Shown piece by piece: positions 1 through 13,600 of a stretch of 64,000 nucleotides of DNA; within the stretch, counting starts at the first letter, position 1; the number at the start of each line of letters is the position of its first letter. The stretch comes from Ficedula albicollis (Eukaryota > Chordata > Aves > Passeriformes > Muscicapidae): positions 11,356,030 to 11,420,029 of the forward strand of contig NC_021683.1 in NCBI RefSeq assembly GCF_000247815.1, in the 5' to 3' direction. The notes under the pieces are model-generated. The model was not told the origin of the DNA and ran no database searches. It worked only from the letters and a program-made list of their open reading frames with translations. The position numbers were made by a program, and so were the translations under genes.

Positions 1-3000
1 TTAGACACTTATTGCTTCAAGGCTGAAGCAAAAACCAAAGGAACATCAATAATGTGAATAGTTAGATTCCATCCTAAGATTATAATGAATTTCACACAGA
101 ATAATGGAAAAATACCCCTAAACTAGATCTTTCGTATTTTATTAAATCAATTTTGATTAATTTATAGGATTAAACCAAATTTTTGCACTGTTCTGATGCA
201 ATATGTGAGTGAATATTTTAAATAAAGGGTTGCTTGGAATTCTGAGATCAATAAGGAGCTTTAGCATTATTCACTATCAGCTACAGAAATTGGAGTGGAA
301 AAGATAAAGTCAAACTATGAAATTGCAGTATGAAGAGCTGAGAAGATACTGCCTGAAGTTCATAAAAGTTCTAATATCAAGTGCTTTACTTCTAAAGCAA
401 CCATTATTTTCACTTTAATAATAAACTGTATTTCATTGTGAAGTACATTCACACACACAAAAAACCTTAAATAGATTTAGAAACTATGATTCGCAGCAGT
501 AAAAGCAGTTAAGATGTCCAATAAGAAATATATGACAAACAGCACCACAATAATTCAGCCATTAATAAAGCTGGCACAATAACCATTATCTTGTCATAAA
601 GTAAGATAATACATCACCAATCTCTCCATGCTGGACTTTATACTGTATTTATATGCTAAAAGCCTTCTTAGAAGCAGATGCTTCAACTGAAAGCTCCAAA
701 ACCCCACTGACATGTACTGGTGCTGTTCAGCTACTTCTCAATACTTCTACACACAAAGCAGAGAGCAGGTTTGGGAGCACTGTGGCCAAAGAATCAAAAT
801 GAATGATATTCAGGTTATAGCTTAGCAGGGGAAAAAAAGTGTTGCAACAATTTTTCTAATGCTGAAATACCATTTCACCAAATGTTCCTGTCAAGGCATG
901 GTTTAATTACCTTGGCACCCACGCCACTTATAATCACCTGTCATTAGCAACAAGGCTTGCATCTGTTTACACGTCTGTCAGAAATGCCAGCCCAGCTCAT
1001 GCCTAAGGAAAACACAACTTTTACTGGTGCTTGACCCCAGATGTGGAAAGCTCACCATAAACTTACATAAGTCCAGGGCAAAACATTTCACAAATTTCAG
1101 CTGTAGAGTACGACAATCTCCATGCCATAATGCTTTCCCAGCATGGATTTTGTAAACATGAGGCTTCTCTCTTTTTCATTGTCATACATACTGGCAATTT
1201 AATTTTGGAATTTCAAAATGCTATATAAGATAGAACACATAGTTTAACCTATACTAAAAAGAACTTTCTGGAGATACAGAGCAATTACACTGTTGCTTTG
1301 ATTCTTAAGTTATTTATAATTCAGAAGGACAAGGCAAGACAAGACAAATTCTGAATGATATTCTGGCAAACTCTCCTCACTAGGATTCCTTGTGTATCAA
1401 TTCCACATACATACTTGGAAGTCAGGTGTGCATGCACACACATGTTGGGTGGTAGGTCAGTAACATACTAAAATGAGGGCAGAGCCTAATTTGATAGCTT
1501 TTATAATTCTAGAACTAAAGCTCCTGAGGCAAAATAAATGTAGTTTTCATTTTTGTCCTGTGCAACCGGAACACTCACTCAAAGCTTTTCTAGCTAGTTG
1601 GCAAATATCTCTGAAACAAGTAAATCACAAAAGCAATTTTATGGCCCAGTCCTGCAAATACTCTCTGCTGCAGAACTTGTTCTTTAAAAGCCCAGCAAGT
1701 CAGCTGTGAATTCAGAAGTGTTCTGAAGGATCAAAACTCTTAATAGGTGTCAGCACTCCAGGGCAATGCTCCACACAGAAGGGATGCACATCTACCCTTT
1801 TCTTCATATAAGCACATGTATGGCACCCCTGGTACCACTGCAGTCTCACTCCTGCTTGAAGGACTGCAGACAGCTTTTTGTATAGACTATTTCTAACAAG
1901 TTAAAAGACCTTAAATCGAGTTCTTCAGCTAGTAAAGTGAGAAATTCAAGTACAAAATTTTCACATCTTTATAATGCTGAAAATAAAAGCTTGCAGTTAC
2001 CACAGAAACATGCAGTTATGGTGATTCTTGCAATTTAAATACACTTTCTCTCCTTGTAAGACACACGAAACAAAGCCAAGAACTCTTTGGCTTTGCATTC
2101 TAGTGAAATCCAAACTCTTCTGAACGATTATAAATGGTTACTGTTTGTCTTGGCTCCTACCTATATCAGATTTAGACTGAAGAATCTTAGTGAATTATAA
2201 AGGATAAAGAGGATATTTCTAAATTACAAGACTGCAATTCCAGTGGCCCGGTGTATCAGTTTTCTGTTTCATCTAAGTTTGCTGTGGAGAAAATTGTGGT
2301 ATCTGACAACAAAGGATCAAAAACATTTACTTTCATGAGCCAAAGGCTTCTTGCCTTGATTATTTTGAAGATTAAACCCCCCACCCTCTCCAACCAAACA
2401 GATGAAGATCAGTTACATTTTGTTAATGACTCAAAGGGACATAGACTACCAACAGAATAGTTACAACAGAATTTAAAGTGCACTCAATCAGAAAGGAATA
2501 CGATTGAGTTAAATTAATCCAATGCTGATTTTTAATCCTGGAGTCATGTCTGTGTTTTTCATGTAACTTTTAGGTTTCTACCATTAAAAGTTAAAGGAAA
2601 AAGTGGGCACTGCCATTGCATCTTCTGTTTGATGGAGAGGCATAACAGTTAGGACTAACAGTCTATCACACTGAAATATAGCACCCTTTGTTTATTTTGG
2701 GGTTTTTATGTGACTTTAATAACTTCTTGGCCAGATAGCCAGGCCAGGTTAGTGGCATGGTAGCACAGCTCACATCCAGAGCAGAAGGAGAATGCAGCAT
2801 CTGTGAGTGCAACACAGACCAGTAATGCCAGCTTGTGTTTCACCCCGAGTCAATCACCAGGGTAGGATTAACAAGTAGGAAAGACAATCAGTGCACATCA
2901 GAATGAAAATTCCTTCCTCTAGGTTTGTAACTGAAAAAGCAAAACCATAATCACAACTTCAATTGAAACACAAAGCTCACAGTACTATTAACACTGATTT

Positions 3001-6000
3001 CCTACAGTCACTACAGCTTGCTAAATTATGAGAATAATAAAATTTGTGTGTTTGACAACCAAAAACCAGTTAGGAGTGTTCCAGAGACCAGGGTAAGCAA
3101 TGCTGAGGATCCATGCTTCACAGAAACCCATGCAAGTCAATTGTGATTGCTTCCCCTGCTCTGATTTCCAAGAAAATCTGAGAATCAGAGTGCTTAGTAC
3201 AGAACAGGACAGACAAAGATCATTTTAATGCCTAAACTGCAATACAAATTCTGTAGAATATGGACCATACAGTATTCTTCCAAATGCTCCCTCAATCACC
3301 TCATGATCAAAAATTTGAACCATATAATTATTCATTTATCATAAATTATTCTTTATATTATACCCCCTCATAATACGTGATGAATATGACCAGACAAGAT
3401 TAATTAAAAATCCAAAAATGGAAAAGAATGAGGACCAAAGACACATGGATGACAAGGCAAGGAGGAAGCAGAGAATAGAAGTTCCTGGGGAGAATACCCA
3501 AGAACTTCCCCCTAGGGCCTTTGCTGAAAGCGTTGAAATCTAGAATAAAAATATGAAGAAGTTAAGCTGGTGGGTTTATCTTGGACTGAATGCCAAAGAG
3601 TTTTTGAATAGCATTTTAAATATGACTGCTACTGTAACTGGTTAGACAGAGAAGTTCACTGACTACTAATCATCAAAGACCATGTAAGTTATTCCATTTG
3701 TAAAATGTCTCTGTCTGAATGTGGCTCAGTTCCATGTATATAAACCTAGAATTTCCTCCTTTCACTCCATTATTCATCAGCAATTACAGTTGGGATGTTA
3801 TGTAAGAATCACCCAATATTCCAAGCTTTAATTTAAGGTGATACACAGCTACTTGGAGCTTATGGGTACTTCCTCCCATGAGATATATTCCACCACACAG
3901 GAAAAAAGGAATTCCTAACCTATATTACTTGTAAAAGCTCACTATGATTAAGCTCTTCACTGTCCTATAATTAAAATAATTATTACAAATAACTGTCCCT
4001 TAAAAGTAAGCTCTATGGATACAGATTTCAGTTGTGAACCATCTGGTTGTAGTTTTCCACCTTCCAGCATGGGTGGTGATAGCAGCCAAACACTCCAAAA
4101 TGAAGTTTTAAATAATTTTATCAATACACAGAACGTTTGAATAATGAACCACAGAAGTCTGAGCTTCCAAGATAATTCTGCATTAGAAAAGACAGATGAC
4201 TCCTGAAAGGTAAGCTAGCATTTCTGCAGTAAACATTACCCCAGTCTAGCACAGGGCATAAAACTTGCCATTTGCACCATTAGGTTTGCCAGGACAAATG
4301 AGGGGCTGGGGGTGATGTATGGCACGGGAAGGCAACCACAGCTGTTTGCTTCTGCAGAGCAGGACGTAGGTGCTCTGCACCTGAGTCTGCAAATATTTAT
4401 TAAGCCCTTAACAGTGAGGTTGTGATGTTCATAACAGCCACTGCTGAAAACCATTATCTATGGATAATTAACTATGTCAGGACACTGAGGTCCTAACATG
4501 AGGTCCTCATAATTCCCCACTAAGGGAAAGACAGTACAACATTATTATAATATATTAGTAATATTTTAACAACAGGATCATACTATTTGTATTTTAATAA
4601 TGAAGGCTGAATACCATAGCTGAGTTTAAATTAATATTAGTTTCTGTTAGTGCAGTTTAAGCCAAGCTTAGCAAATTCTGAGTTTGTGTTACAACTAAGC
4701 AATGTGATAATGCAGTAAACAATGAAAACTTCTAATTAGAAAATTATTTTACTTATAAATAAAACATTTGCATCCTTGCAGGTTTAATTATTATTAATGC
4801 ATTTTTTTCTATCATTTGCCAGAACAGTAATTCCTATTTTTAACTTGACCAGAATAATTCACTTGAACTTTGGAAGCCCTTGTATTTTTTTTCCACCAAT
4901 TTTTAGAAACAGCTAGGAAAAAAAATTTCATCACGCAATAAAAAGGCTTTTTGACACATGAAGACAAAAGCTTCAGGCCGTTTATTAAGACTACTTCCTA
5001 CTGTGTTGGGCTTTGTTTTATCTCCTAATTAAAATCACACCTGAGCTGGGCCATCTGTGAGAGTGTATTAAGTTTCCTACAAAACATGAAAATCCTTTCA
5101 TTTGTTCCATACAAACGCCAATAAATCTTGTAGGGTTATTTTTTGTGTGTGAAAATAATATGCTTAAATAAAGGCCAGGCTTTGAGCAAAAAAATGAGCA
5201 GGCAAACAAAATTATTTTTCTGTATTCATCTTCAACTGCCCCTCATAATAATTAATACATTTTTAAAAGCTGTACACTTGCAATTTTTAAAAATATATTT
5301 GACAGCAGGCTGTTTTCTTACAATTTCTTATATAGGATTAAAAAAAAGAATTAACAAAAATTGAAGGAAGACTTTTCCATATCAGTTAGCAATTAAGAGT
5401 TTGCAGAAAAAGTCTTTTTAAGATCACCACCTATGTTAGCACGCTAATGGCATATGCTGATAGGTTCCAGTGAGAAAAAAGAGAAGTTACATATTTCATA
5501 GCATAGGTACATCATAAAGTTCAAGGGGAGTTTGGTTTCTTTTGCTGGATTTTTTTGTGTTTTGGCAAATTTGTTAATTTGCTTTAAAATACTCTGATGA
5601 GATACCAAGAGAATTTCCTTGTACAGACAAAGTACATAGCAAGTAATCTTAAGTATAGACCAACTCCATCAATAGAATGTCCTCAACATTCTATTGCACT
5701 AGAGTACTTCTGTGTGCAGTCACACTGAATGACAAGACGACCTGAATTCATGTTAAAAGTCAGATAAGCTATAAATGTTCTTTAAATGATCTTGTTTCAT
5801 ACTTCTGCTGAGTCAGGAACCAAATACATACCAACATCTTGTTTCTTAATCATGTAACTTTGATTACACAATTAAGTTTGCATAGTATTATGGTAGTCAA
5901 GCAATCCTACTCAAAATTGTTCACTTCTCAGCCAAGGCAAATTATAGAATGGCTGTCTTAGAGAAAAAACAGGTCAGAAGGCCCTAGAATGGCAGTGAAG

Positions 6001-9000
6001 AATAGTGATTCTCTATCTTAGAGTAAAAAGAGAGCCAGGTGTGGGAACATTTTAAAATAAAAGATTATAAAATGTATTTCACACCAAAACATCCTATATT
6101 TGAGTAAAATAAGAGAGAGAAGCAGTGAGTGGTTTGGATCCAACTCTTGTCTCAAATTATGTTTCATCTAATTCTGTTTTTGTAAAAAACTAATTTTCAA
6201 TACTTCATAGTTTTCTTTCCAAATGCAGACTTTTCCTACCAAAGTTGCCCAAGAGCTAAGAAATAAAGTCACTTTATTCTAAAATTAAAATAAAGCTTTT
6301 CTCATTCAATTGCATTAAAATTTTTTTCTTATATGTAAAAGAGAATTACTTTGGTAGTGACCGTTTCATATGTCAAATTAAAATCACAAAGATTTCTCAA
6401 ATCAGATGTGTCTCCTTTTGCAACAGTATCACAGTCAAAGTCTGAGATTCTGCCACCAGAAAATGTGAAGGACATTTACCAGGACCTGTGCTCTAATTCT
6501 CTTCTCAATTCCACTAACTTAAATCAAGAATAACTCTCCTAAACTCAGCAGTATTGCAGCAGTGCAAAATCAAGCTGGGAAGAGACAACGATGACAATAA
6601 TCCAGATACTTCCACATGATTTTAAACAAAATAAATGTTGCATTTTGGATACTCAGCAGTCAAATTATCTCCTGAGAAACCAGCCTGAACATCTGAATTC
6701 TCAGACCTCTTTCCTCTCCCCAGGCTTCTGCAGGCACACAGACTCATGAGAATTGCACTCCAGCAGCTGCAGAGCCCCCAGCTCTGATGCAGAATCCTAA
6801 CTGGGAGAACCCCACAATGGAGGAATTGCTTTGGCAACATTTATGGATAATCTCTGCTTACAGGTTGACATCCTACAGTGTAGGAGATAATAACACATAT
6901 GGCCAGGTGAAGCAACCCCACATTAAACGGGATATTCCAGCAACACCTAGAACTTCCCTCTTCTCTTCTGTGGGAGATAAGGAAAGGATGAAGCCAAACA
7001 GGAACTTTGAGAAGCAACACTTCAGGGTCTACTCTTGAGGAGATTCTGTTTGTACACCTCACTTTGCCCAAGGCTCTGCCAAATGCAGAGCTTCCCTCTA
7101 AATAAACTAAACAAATAGAAATACAGGGTTCTGGTCAGTTGAAACATAGTGGTTTCTTCTGGGACTAAACAAAAATGTGTGCTGTTGACTCTAGAAGAAG
7201 GATGGAACTCTAATAGATGTCACAAGGCACATTTATTGTAAATTCCAAAGGAAAAGAAATAAAGAACATACATTAGGAGTGCAGTGATTTTCAGGCTCTA
7301 ATGAGTCTTTTTTCTCCCTTTTTAAACATATAAGAGGTCTAATTTACAACGTCAGCACTATTTTGAAAATGTTTTCTTCCCTGTGTAATGAATCATCAAA
7401 AATAATTAAAACTGAATGAAAACTGTCAAAACTAACAAACAATATATATTTAGATGAATTATCCTCACTGTTTTTCACTATTGTGTGTGTTCATTTTCTC
7501 CTCAATTGAATTCATAACATTTACTCATTCACAATGGGTCTGTACATTCACATCTGCACAGTGGTTGCCTATGGAAAAGTATCAGCTTTCAGTATTCCTT
7601 CTCATGTGCCCTCCCAGCTGTAAATGAGGTTAGGAAACAACACCATAAAGACAGAAGGCCTTTCGAAAGGTAAAAGAGTGGAAGAATAAAAAGCCTCTCA
7701 GGAAATTTGATTTGCACTTTGGTTTTACTCTTAAAGGAACACTCAAAGCTTAAGAGCATTTAAAACTACTGAAATACAAAATATTAAAGGAAGAGACAAC
7801 AGAATAAGGCATTATATTCTATGGTAGTTGTGTTACTGCTACAAAGAGCAGAATAAGGCATTATAGTAATAATAAAATTGTATTACTAAAATATAAATAG
7901 CACTGAGTGCCAATCTCACTGTTCTGAGCAATGAACTGCTTTATTTTCATTATTCCCCCTCACTTTTATTTCTTTTTAAGAAATGGCTGTTTGCAATTCC
8001 TTCAGCAAAAAAACAGGACACATACACACCAATGTCATAAATAATGCCCATATAAACCCATGCTAATTTATTTAATGTGAAACTCCAACACAAATTACTT
8101 AGCAGTGAAATTACACCTCCTCTTATTGTGTATGCGAAATAAAGGCGAACAGATGTGCTCTTCCAGACCAAGCTATTGCTACAATTAAACCAACAGTCAT
8201 TTTACAAACCAGCGAGCTATTTCATGTGCCTCTACAGTGCTAATCATCTTTTCTCCACCGGCCCAGCCCAACAGAACAGCGAGTTGTTTATAGAGTTATC
8301 TATCTTGCACTTTGCAGATGATGCCTAACATTATGACAACAGTGAAAAGGTCTCCGTACCTGCCTACCTAAAACAAGTTTCTGTAAAGTAATGAATAGAG
8401 ACAGCTTGGGGACTAAACACCTGCACTGCCTGCCTTTTACTGCCTGCAAAGTGAAACCACAAGGGACTGGCAGAAGGTACTTGTCTGACAGGGCCAGGAC
8501 AGCCTTTCTCCTCAGTGACAGCCTGGGCCTCGCCTCTTAAACCTGACCCGCCATAATTCCTTCACAATGCAGCAGCGAGGCAGCTGACAGTAGCAGCTGC
8601 ACCTCCTAAGCGAGATGGATGGAATTTTCATAACTAGTTCCCCAAGTTACATTTTACCTTCAAGATAATTTATGAGCTGCTGTGGAGCCTTGAAGAGACA
8701 ATATGCTTGCCATAAAATTAACTGTAACAGTCTTGTAGGTTATAATTAACACTGGGAGGGTAGCACCAACTGGATGAAACACATGGCATAATTGATGGTG
8801 AAACTGGAAATTAAGGAAGCTAACAATATCATTACTGTGCACACCACTTTAGTGAAACCTATGCTTTCCAGGGGTTAATTACAATCCCCTTCCAACGTAC
8901 ACAGTCTGACGGGGAGTGGATGAGTGTCACAGCTAGGAGGAGGCAGGTTTGCTGGCAAGGCCACCTTGCACATGGACTGATGTATATATTGTTTTTTTTT

Positions 9001-10075
9001 GCCTGGAAGAGATATACATGTCAAAGCAGCAGCACCAGTACCTGAACATCTGGCAGCAGGCACACTGTAGCTTAGAGAGAGATGATTGCTCAAGCCTCAT
9101 AGAATATTTCATTTTCGCTGCAGCCAGCAGACTTAATGGCAAAGAAGAAAAAATCCTCTGTGAGATTTCACTTAATGACACACATTATTAATTTAAATGG
9201 CTTGAGCAAAGAAAAACATTTTAACTTTATATTGCTGTAACTTAGCAGCAAATTAAGATTTTTTTTTCATCAGTGTATTATCATTTTGGTTTATTACATT
9301 AGTCTTTAGAAACATGAAGAGCAATCTTTTTAGAATCTCACCTTTCAAGGGAATACTGATCTGTAGATGCAATGCTAGTGAGCTAGTTAATTAGAAATAA
9401 TATTATAAACTGCTGCCATCTTTGGGAAGGTGAACATGCAATTCATGTACCTGTATCAAAGACTCTACTCTCCAGCCAAGGCTTAAAGAATCATTAGTGA
9501 AATGTATTTTTTTGAATCCCTCAAATTATTTCAATGAAACTTTTTTTTTATTCCTGGACAACATATGTGAAAATGTACAGATAAATGATGCAACAGTGTC
9601 ACCTACAGGCAAGCAAAACATTCAAAAACCTCCTCCAATATTGCACCCTCTTACCTCTCAAATCCTCCTCCTTTCCTGCTTTCCCCTCCTCCAACCTCCC
9701 CCTCAATCCCTAATAATACACACCTGGATTTGGGGATTATCCATATCTCCAAGTAGAAAAAGAAGGGCAAATACCTAAAGTGCTTTTAGGATGGTCTAAT
9801 ATAAAACACTTAGTATGCAGTACACTACACCTTACAATAAACATGCTGTGCAGCCAGTAAGTCATCTACACTGGAGTTGGTGCTTGGATTGCTTCACCTC
9901 TCCTGAGCACTTGCCCAAATTCACATTAACTAGGTGGTCAAAAATAATTCTGATAAAAATATTTTTTATATCTCAGGAAGACCAAATGCTGACATTATTA
10001 AATATGCAGAAATAGAAAATGTTGACTTGACTAAAAATAACTGGCAACAAATTTAACAGTATTGTTCAAACTTAC
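1..10075. other. Intron or downstream sequence, no gene seen
   Basis: This lies downstream of exon 9 on the minus strand. I checked the longer open frames and donor-like sites on both strands and found none that continues the predicted protein in frame. The stretch at about 7.9-9.2 kb is less AT-rich and lower in simple sequence than its surroundings, which could mark a conserved non-coding element. The rest is AT-rich with short homopolymers. A pyrimidine-rich run lies at about 9620-9710. Confidence 0.5.
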
Positions 10076-10199
10076 ACCAAAAAACCACCCTTGAGCATAA
10101 TCTGGCAATAAATCTAACTCCAGCATATCATGGGCATAATTGATGGATCCATTCAGCATACCCTTGCAGAAAAAGTAGAACACCCGCTTACTGGTAGCT
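10076..10199 (-). CDS. Exon 9 (last exon seen in the window)
   Basis: The exon is 124 nt: one base completing the split codon of exon 8, then 41 codons ending in phase 0 at a consensus donor GTAAGT (plus-strand acttac, 10070-10075). The peptide contains ATSKRVFYFFCKGMLNG, NYAHDMLELDLLPDYAQ and ends GWFFG. The AG chosen (TTTTAAG) has a weak pyrimidine tract; another AG about 18 bases upstream on this strand keeps the same frame and would add six residues. No stop follows before the donor, so the protein continues in an exon I could not locate in 1-10075 or that lies outside the window. Confidence 0.6.
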
Positions 10200-13100
10200 C
10201 TTAAAATTCTCAGAACTCTCATTTTACAACAGAATACTCTTTTCTTCTAGTATTACTGCCATCACTTTAACACTCAATAGACTTTTCTTGGCTTTTCCCA
10301 CAAATACTGCATCTGGAGACTGTTTCTCAATCTTTTTGATACGGTTCAATACACCTTTTTTGTTTCAATTATTTCTTATATATCTGCATACTTATTATAC
10401 CTGCATATCTCTGAAAGAGTTCTCAGTTGGCCAAGTTACTCAAGTAAGTTATAATAGGGTTTTCTTCTATTATAACTACGTATGCTCTTTTTCCCATTTG
10501 GGGCTGCTGTCATTTACCAAAATAAGACATATAATATGAAAGCAATTTATGCTCCATAACAGGTCCCCAAGTTCTCTGTTTTTACAGAACCTCTTAAGCT
10601 TAGGAAATGCCAACTTCACTTTTTAGCTATATTAAAACATCAGCATAGTTTATAATTTAATAATTCCACAGGAATGATACATTAAGTATTGAAAATTCAC
10701 ACAAAATAAATGGAACAAATAATAGTAGCCAAAGCAAACTCTTCAAATGCCCAAAAGATCTCATTAGTAGTGAAAATAAGCAAGTAAATCAAATCTTATT
10801 CTCTTGTTCATATTTGTTTCTCAGATTAGTTGATACATCTCCAAGCCATTCTTTGACCTCCTTGTGGACTGCACTTCCCTCTCACCAATCCTGTTAAGAT
10901 TTCCCAAGAATTCACCCTCTCTCCCTGCAGATGATTATCTGCATGTGCTACCATAACTTTAAAGCAAAAACTGTAGATGCAACAGACTGATCCTCTTTTT
11001 TACCCCCAGTAATCCATGACATTCACTGGCTTATCACCACTTCACCACCACTGCCTAGACTGCTCAGAGCACTGACAGCATCTTGCTCAGTTTCAACATC
11101 CATTTAATTTTTGGCTGCTTCAGAAGTGCCAGCAAGGTACAATTAGTGTCAGCTGTAGCAGTTGCTCTATGTGATATATACACACCTGCCTACCAGGGTT
11201 GAAGAACCCATGCATTTTACATAGGCCATCAAACACAGATACCCAATGGGAATAATCTTTGGCACTACCTACCTGAACCATATTTAAACTGCTGACCTGA
11301 AAACAAAAGGCTTTGTATTTCATTGCCAATCCCTGGAGCCCTCAAGTTCTATATATGTGGAAAAACTTTCATAACATGAGGCTGACTGCCTTGAAGACTT
11401 AAGTCATGAACTTATGTAAGCATCTGCTCATTTACACTCATGGTATGACATGATCAGCACCATTTGGCTGGGTAAACCCTTTAAATTACCCTCTGTTTTG
11501 TCACCACCGGTAATGTACACAGATTATTTAACACATCTCCAAATTAAACATTTAATTCAGCTTTATGACAGGTAAAGCTGTGACAATAATGACATGAAAA
11601 TCATTAAAGTCCTGTTTGGATAAGGCTACCATTTTTTTACAGAAGAGATAATTCTGTCTTCAGACTCTTTTAATTTTAAATGTCTACTTTTAGACAAAGT
11701 TTGAATTCACAGTAATTTTTCCAGTGGTTTAATGGATGTTACATACCATGACATTAGCACATTTTGCTGAAGGCAAAGGAAAGAATGGATTGATACTGCA
11801 GAAGAAATAGACGTCAGTGGATAAAGGAAAATAAATCTATGATAATTTTTCATTCACTGGACCACTCACACCTTATCCCTAGTTTGTAACACCAGGTTTT
11901 TATCTAATGTGGGCAGCTCCAGAGCACAGTAAGGCACAGTGAACTCTCCAGCCTCTCTCCTTTTCCCCTGCCTCTGGTAGACACCATTCTCTCCTCCAGA
12001 AAGGATGACAGCAGATGCTAATGCTGCTTTGTGGTTCAGCTGTCTGATGATGAGGCTAACACTTGGTCTCCACAGATTATAAATTTGTCACCTCTGTGAT
12101 CTAGTCAACCTCAGTATCCTGTAGCCTGGAAATGCAATAATCTCCATTTCCAGCATTCAGGTCTCCCAAAGGTAGTGAGCAAATCATTGTCAAGCCACTG
12201 GAAAAACAACTCTATCTATCTTACTTGCACTGTAATTATGAAAGCTTACATAAACAAGGAAATGTCACCCATGCTGACTTTAAAAGCCTATCCAAATAAA
12301 ACAAACATAAAAATCATAAGTAACTGAATAATCTCTGATAGAGTGAGAAAATTCTTTATCACTTTTTTTGGAAGTTTTAATTGCACTATAAATAAGGACT
12401 AAATTTGTGTAATTTTCCAGTTTTGGAAATGCCATTGAATTATTTGAAAAATCCATCTACCAGAAGAAGAAAAAATCACGAAATCCAAAAAGAAAAATGT
12501 GAAAAGTTTCATTTGGTAATTACTCAGGTAAAGGATGATGCATCTGATTTCAGAAGTGAACCATTAAAATTAAACTAAAATGATAAAGTAAACACTCAAG
12601 AGTAAACAACCCCTACAAAGTGCCTTAATGACAGTCTGACACAAACAAAAGCCACACACAGAGACACAGAGCTGAAGTTCTGCAGCTTTTCTCAGCCTGC
12701 CCTATAACACCTTTTGGTTTAGGTTGCTACACCACGTAGCTTTTTTTGCACCATATTTCTGTGTACATAGTGACATCACAAGGTAAGAGGCAGGATTTTC
12801 TGTAAGTAGCCACAACTTGTAAACACACAGTCTTTCCAAGGGTAAAGGGTCAAGACAGTTTCAAAGGAACAGCTAAACAGCAGCATTTAATCAAGCTGCA
12901 TTTCCATTGTTCTGAAGAGTACTCAAACCTATTGATCCCAAGCTTGCTGCTTCAAAGATTCCTCCATACAAGGAACACAGGTGAAAGACAGAGGCAGAAA
13001 ACAGGAAGGGTCGCGAGGAGCAAAGAAATCTGGCAATAAGCAACTGGAGAAAAGTCAAAGGTCAGTCAAGGCAGCTGATGTTTAAGCACAACTACAGCAG

Positions 13101-13566
13101 GAGACCTGACAACTTCATCGACATTGCAGGGTTTTCTCCATTCATTTGAAAGCTGCAAGGTTGGTTTTCAGTCTGACTCAAACATCTTCTTGATTAACAT
13201 ACAGTATTCAGGATTACTCAGCCACAATTTACTTTCTGCACATTGTCTAAATATATTATGTTCTGAAAACATGCTTTAGCTTACATGCTGGTGCTGGACA
13301 GTTTCACTTTCTCCTTTTAAGGAGTATTCACACACATACATCTAAAGTATGAATGCCAAAGAACCCAAATGCAATTTTCTCTTTTTCTCCCTGTGATTTC
13401 CAAAATGGTAAATCAAAATTTTGGTGTATGCTCATTCCTAACTTACTGAGACCCACTGTCCAGAGAGGACAACTGTTACCAAAAAACACACTGGAGATCA
13501 TACAGCTGTATGTACAGAGATCCTTACTAATATCAGAAACACAGATACTGGATTCCACAACATGGA

Positions 13567-13567
<1 letters not shown>

Positions 13568-13599
<32 letters not shown>
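13568..13599 (+). repeat. (AAC)n microsatellite
   Basis: There are about ten uninterrupted AAC units. They cause the asparagine- and threonine-run ORFs in two plus-strand frames here, which are not genes. Confidence 0.95.

Positions 13600-13600
<1 letters not shown>

Noticed and set aside
900..1010. Exon-like piece on minus with acceptor TTTTCCTTAG and donor AAG/GTAATT
   Set aside because: All three frames contain stops.
4236..4454. 72-codon minus frame ending at a GGTAATG donor-like site
   Set aside because: Cysteine-rich, low-plausibility peptide with no acceptor in the right phase to follow exon 9.
11266..11289. 24-nt microexon candidate on minus (TTTTCAG ... CAG/GTAGGT)
   Set aside because: Splice signals are good, but a stop appears when it is placed between exons 8 and 9 in the required phase.
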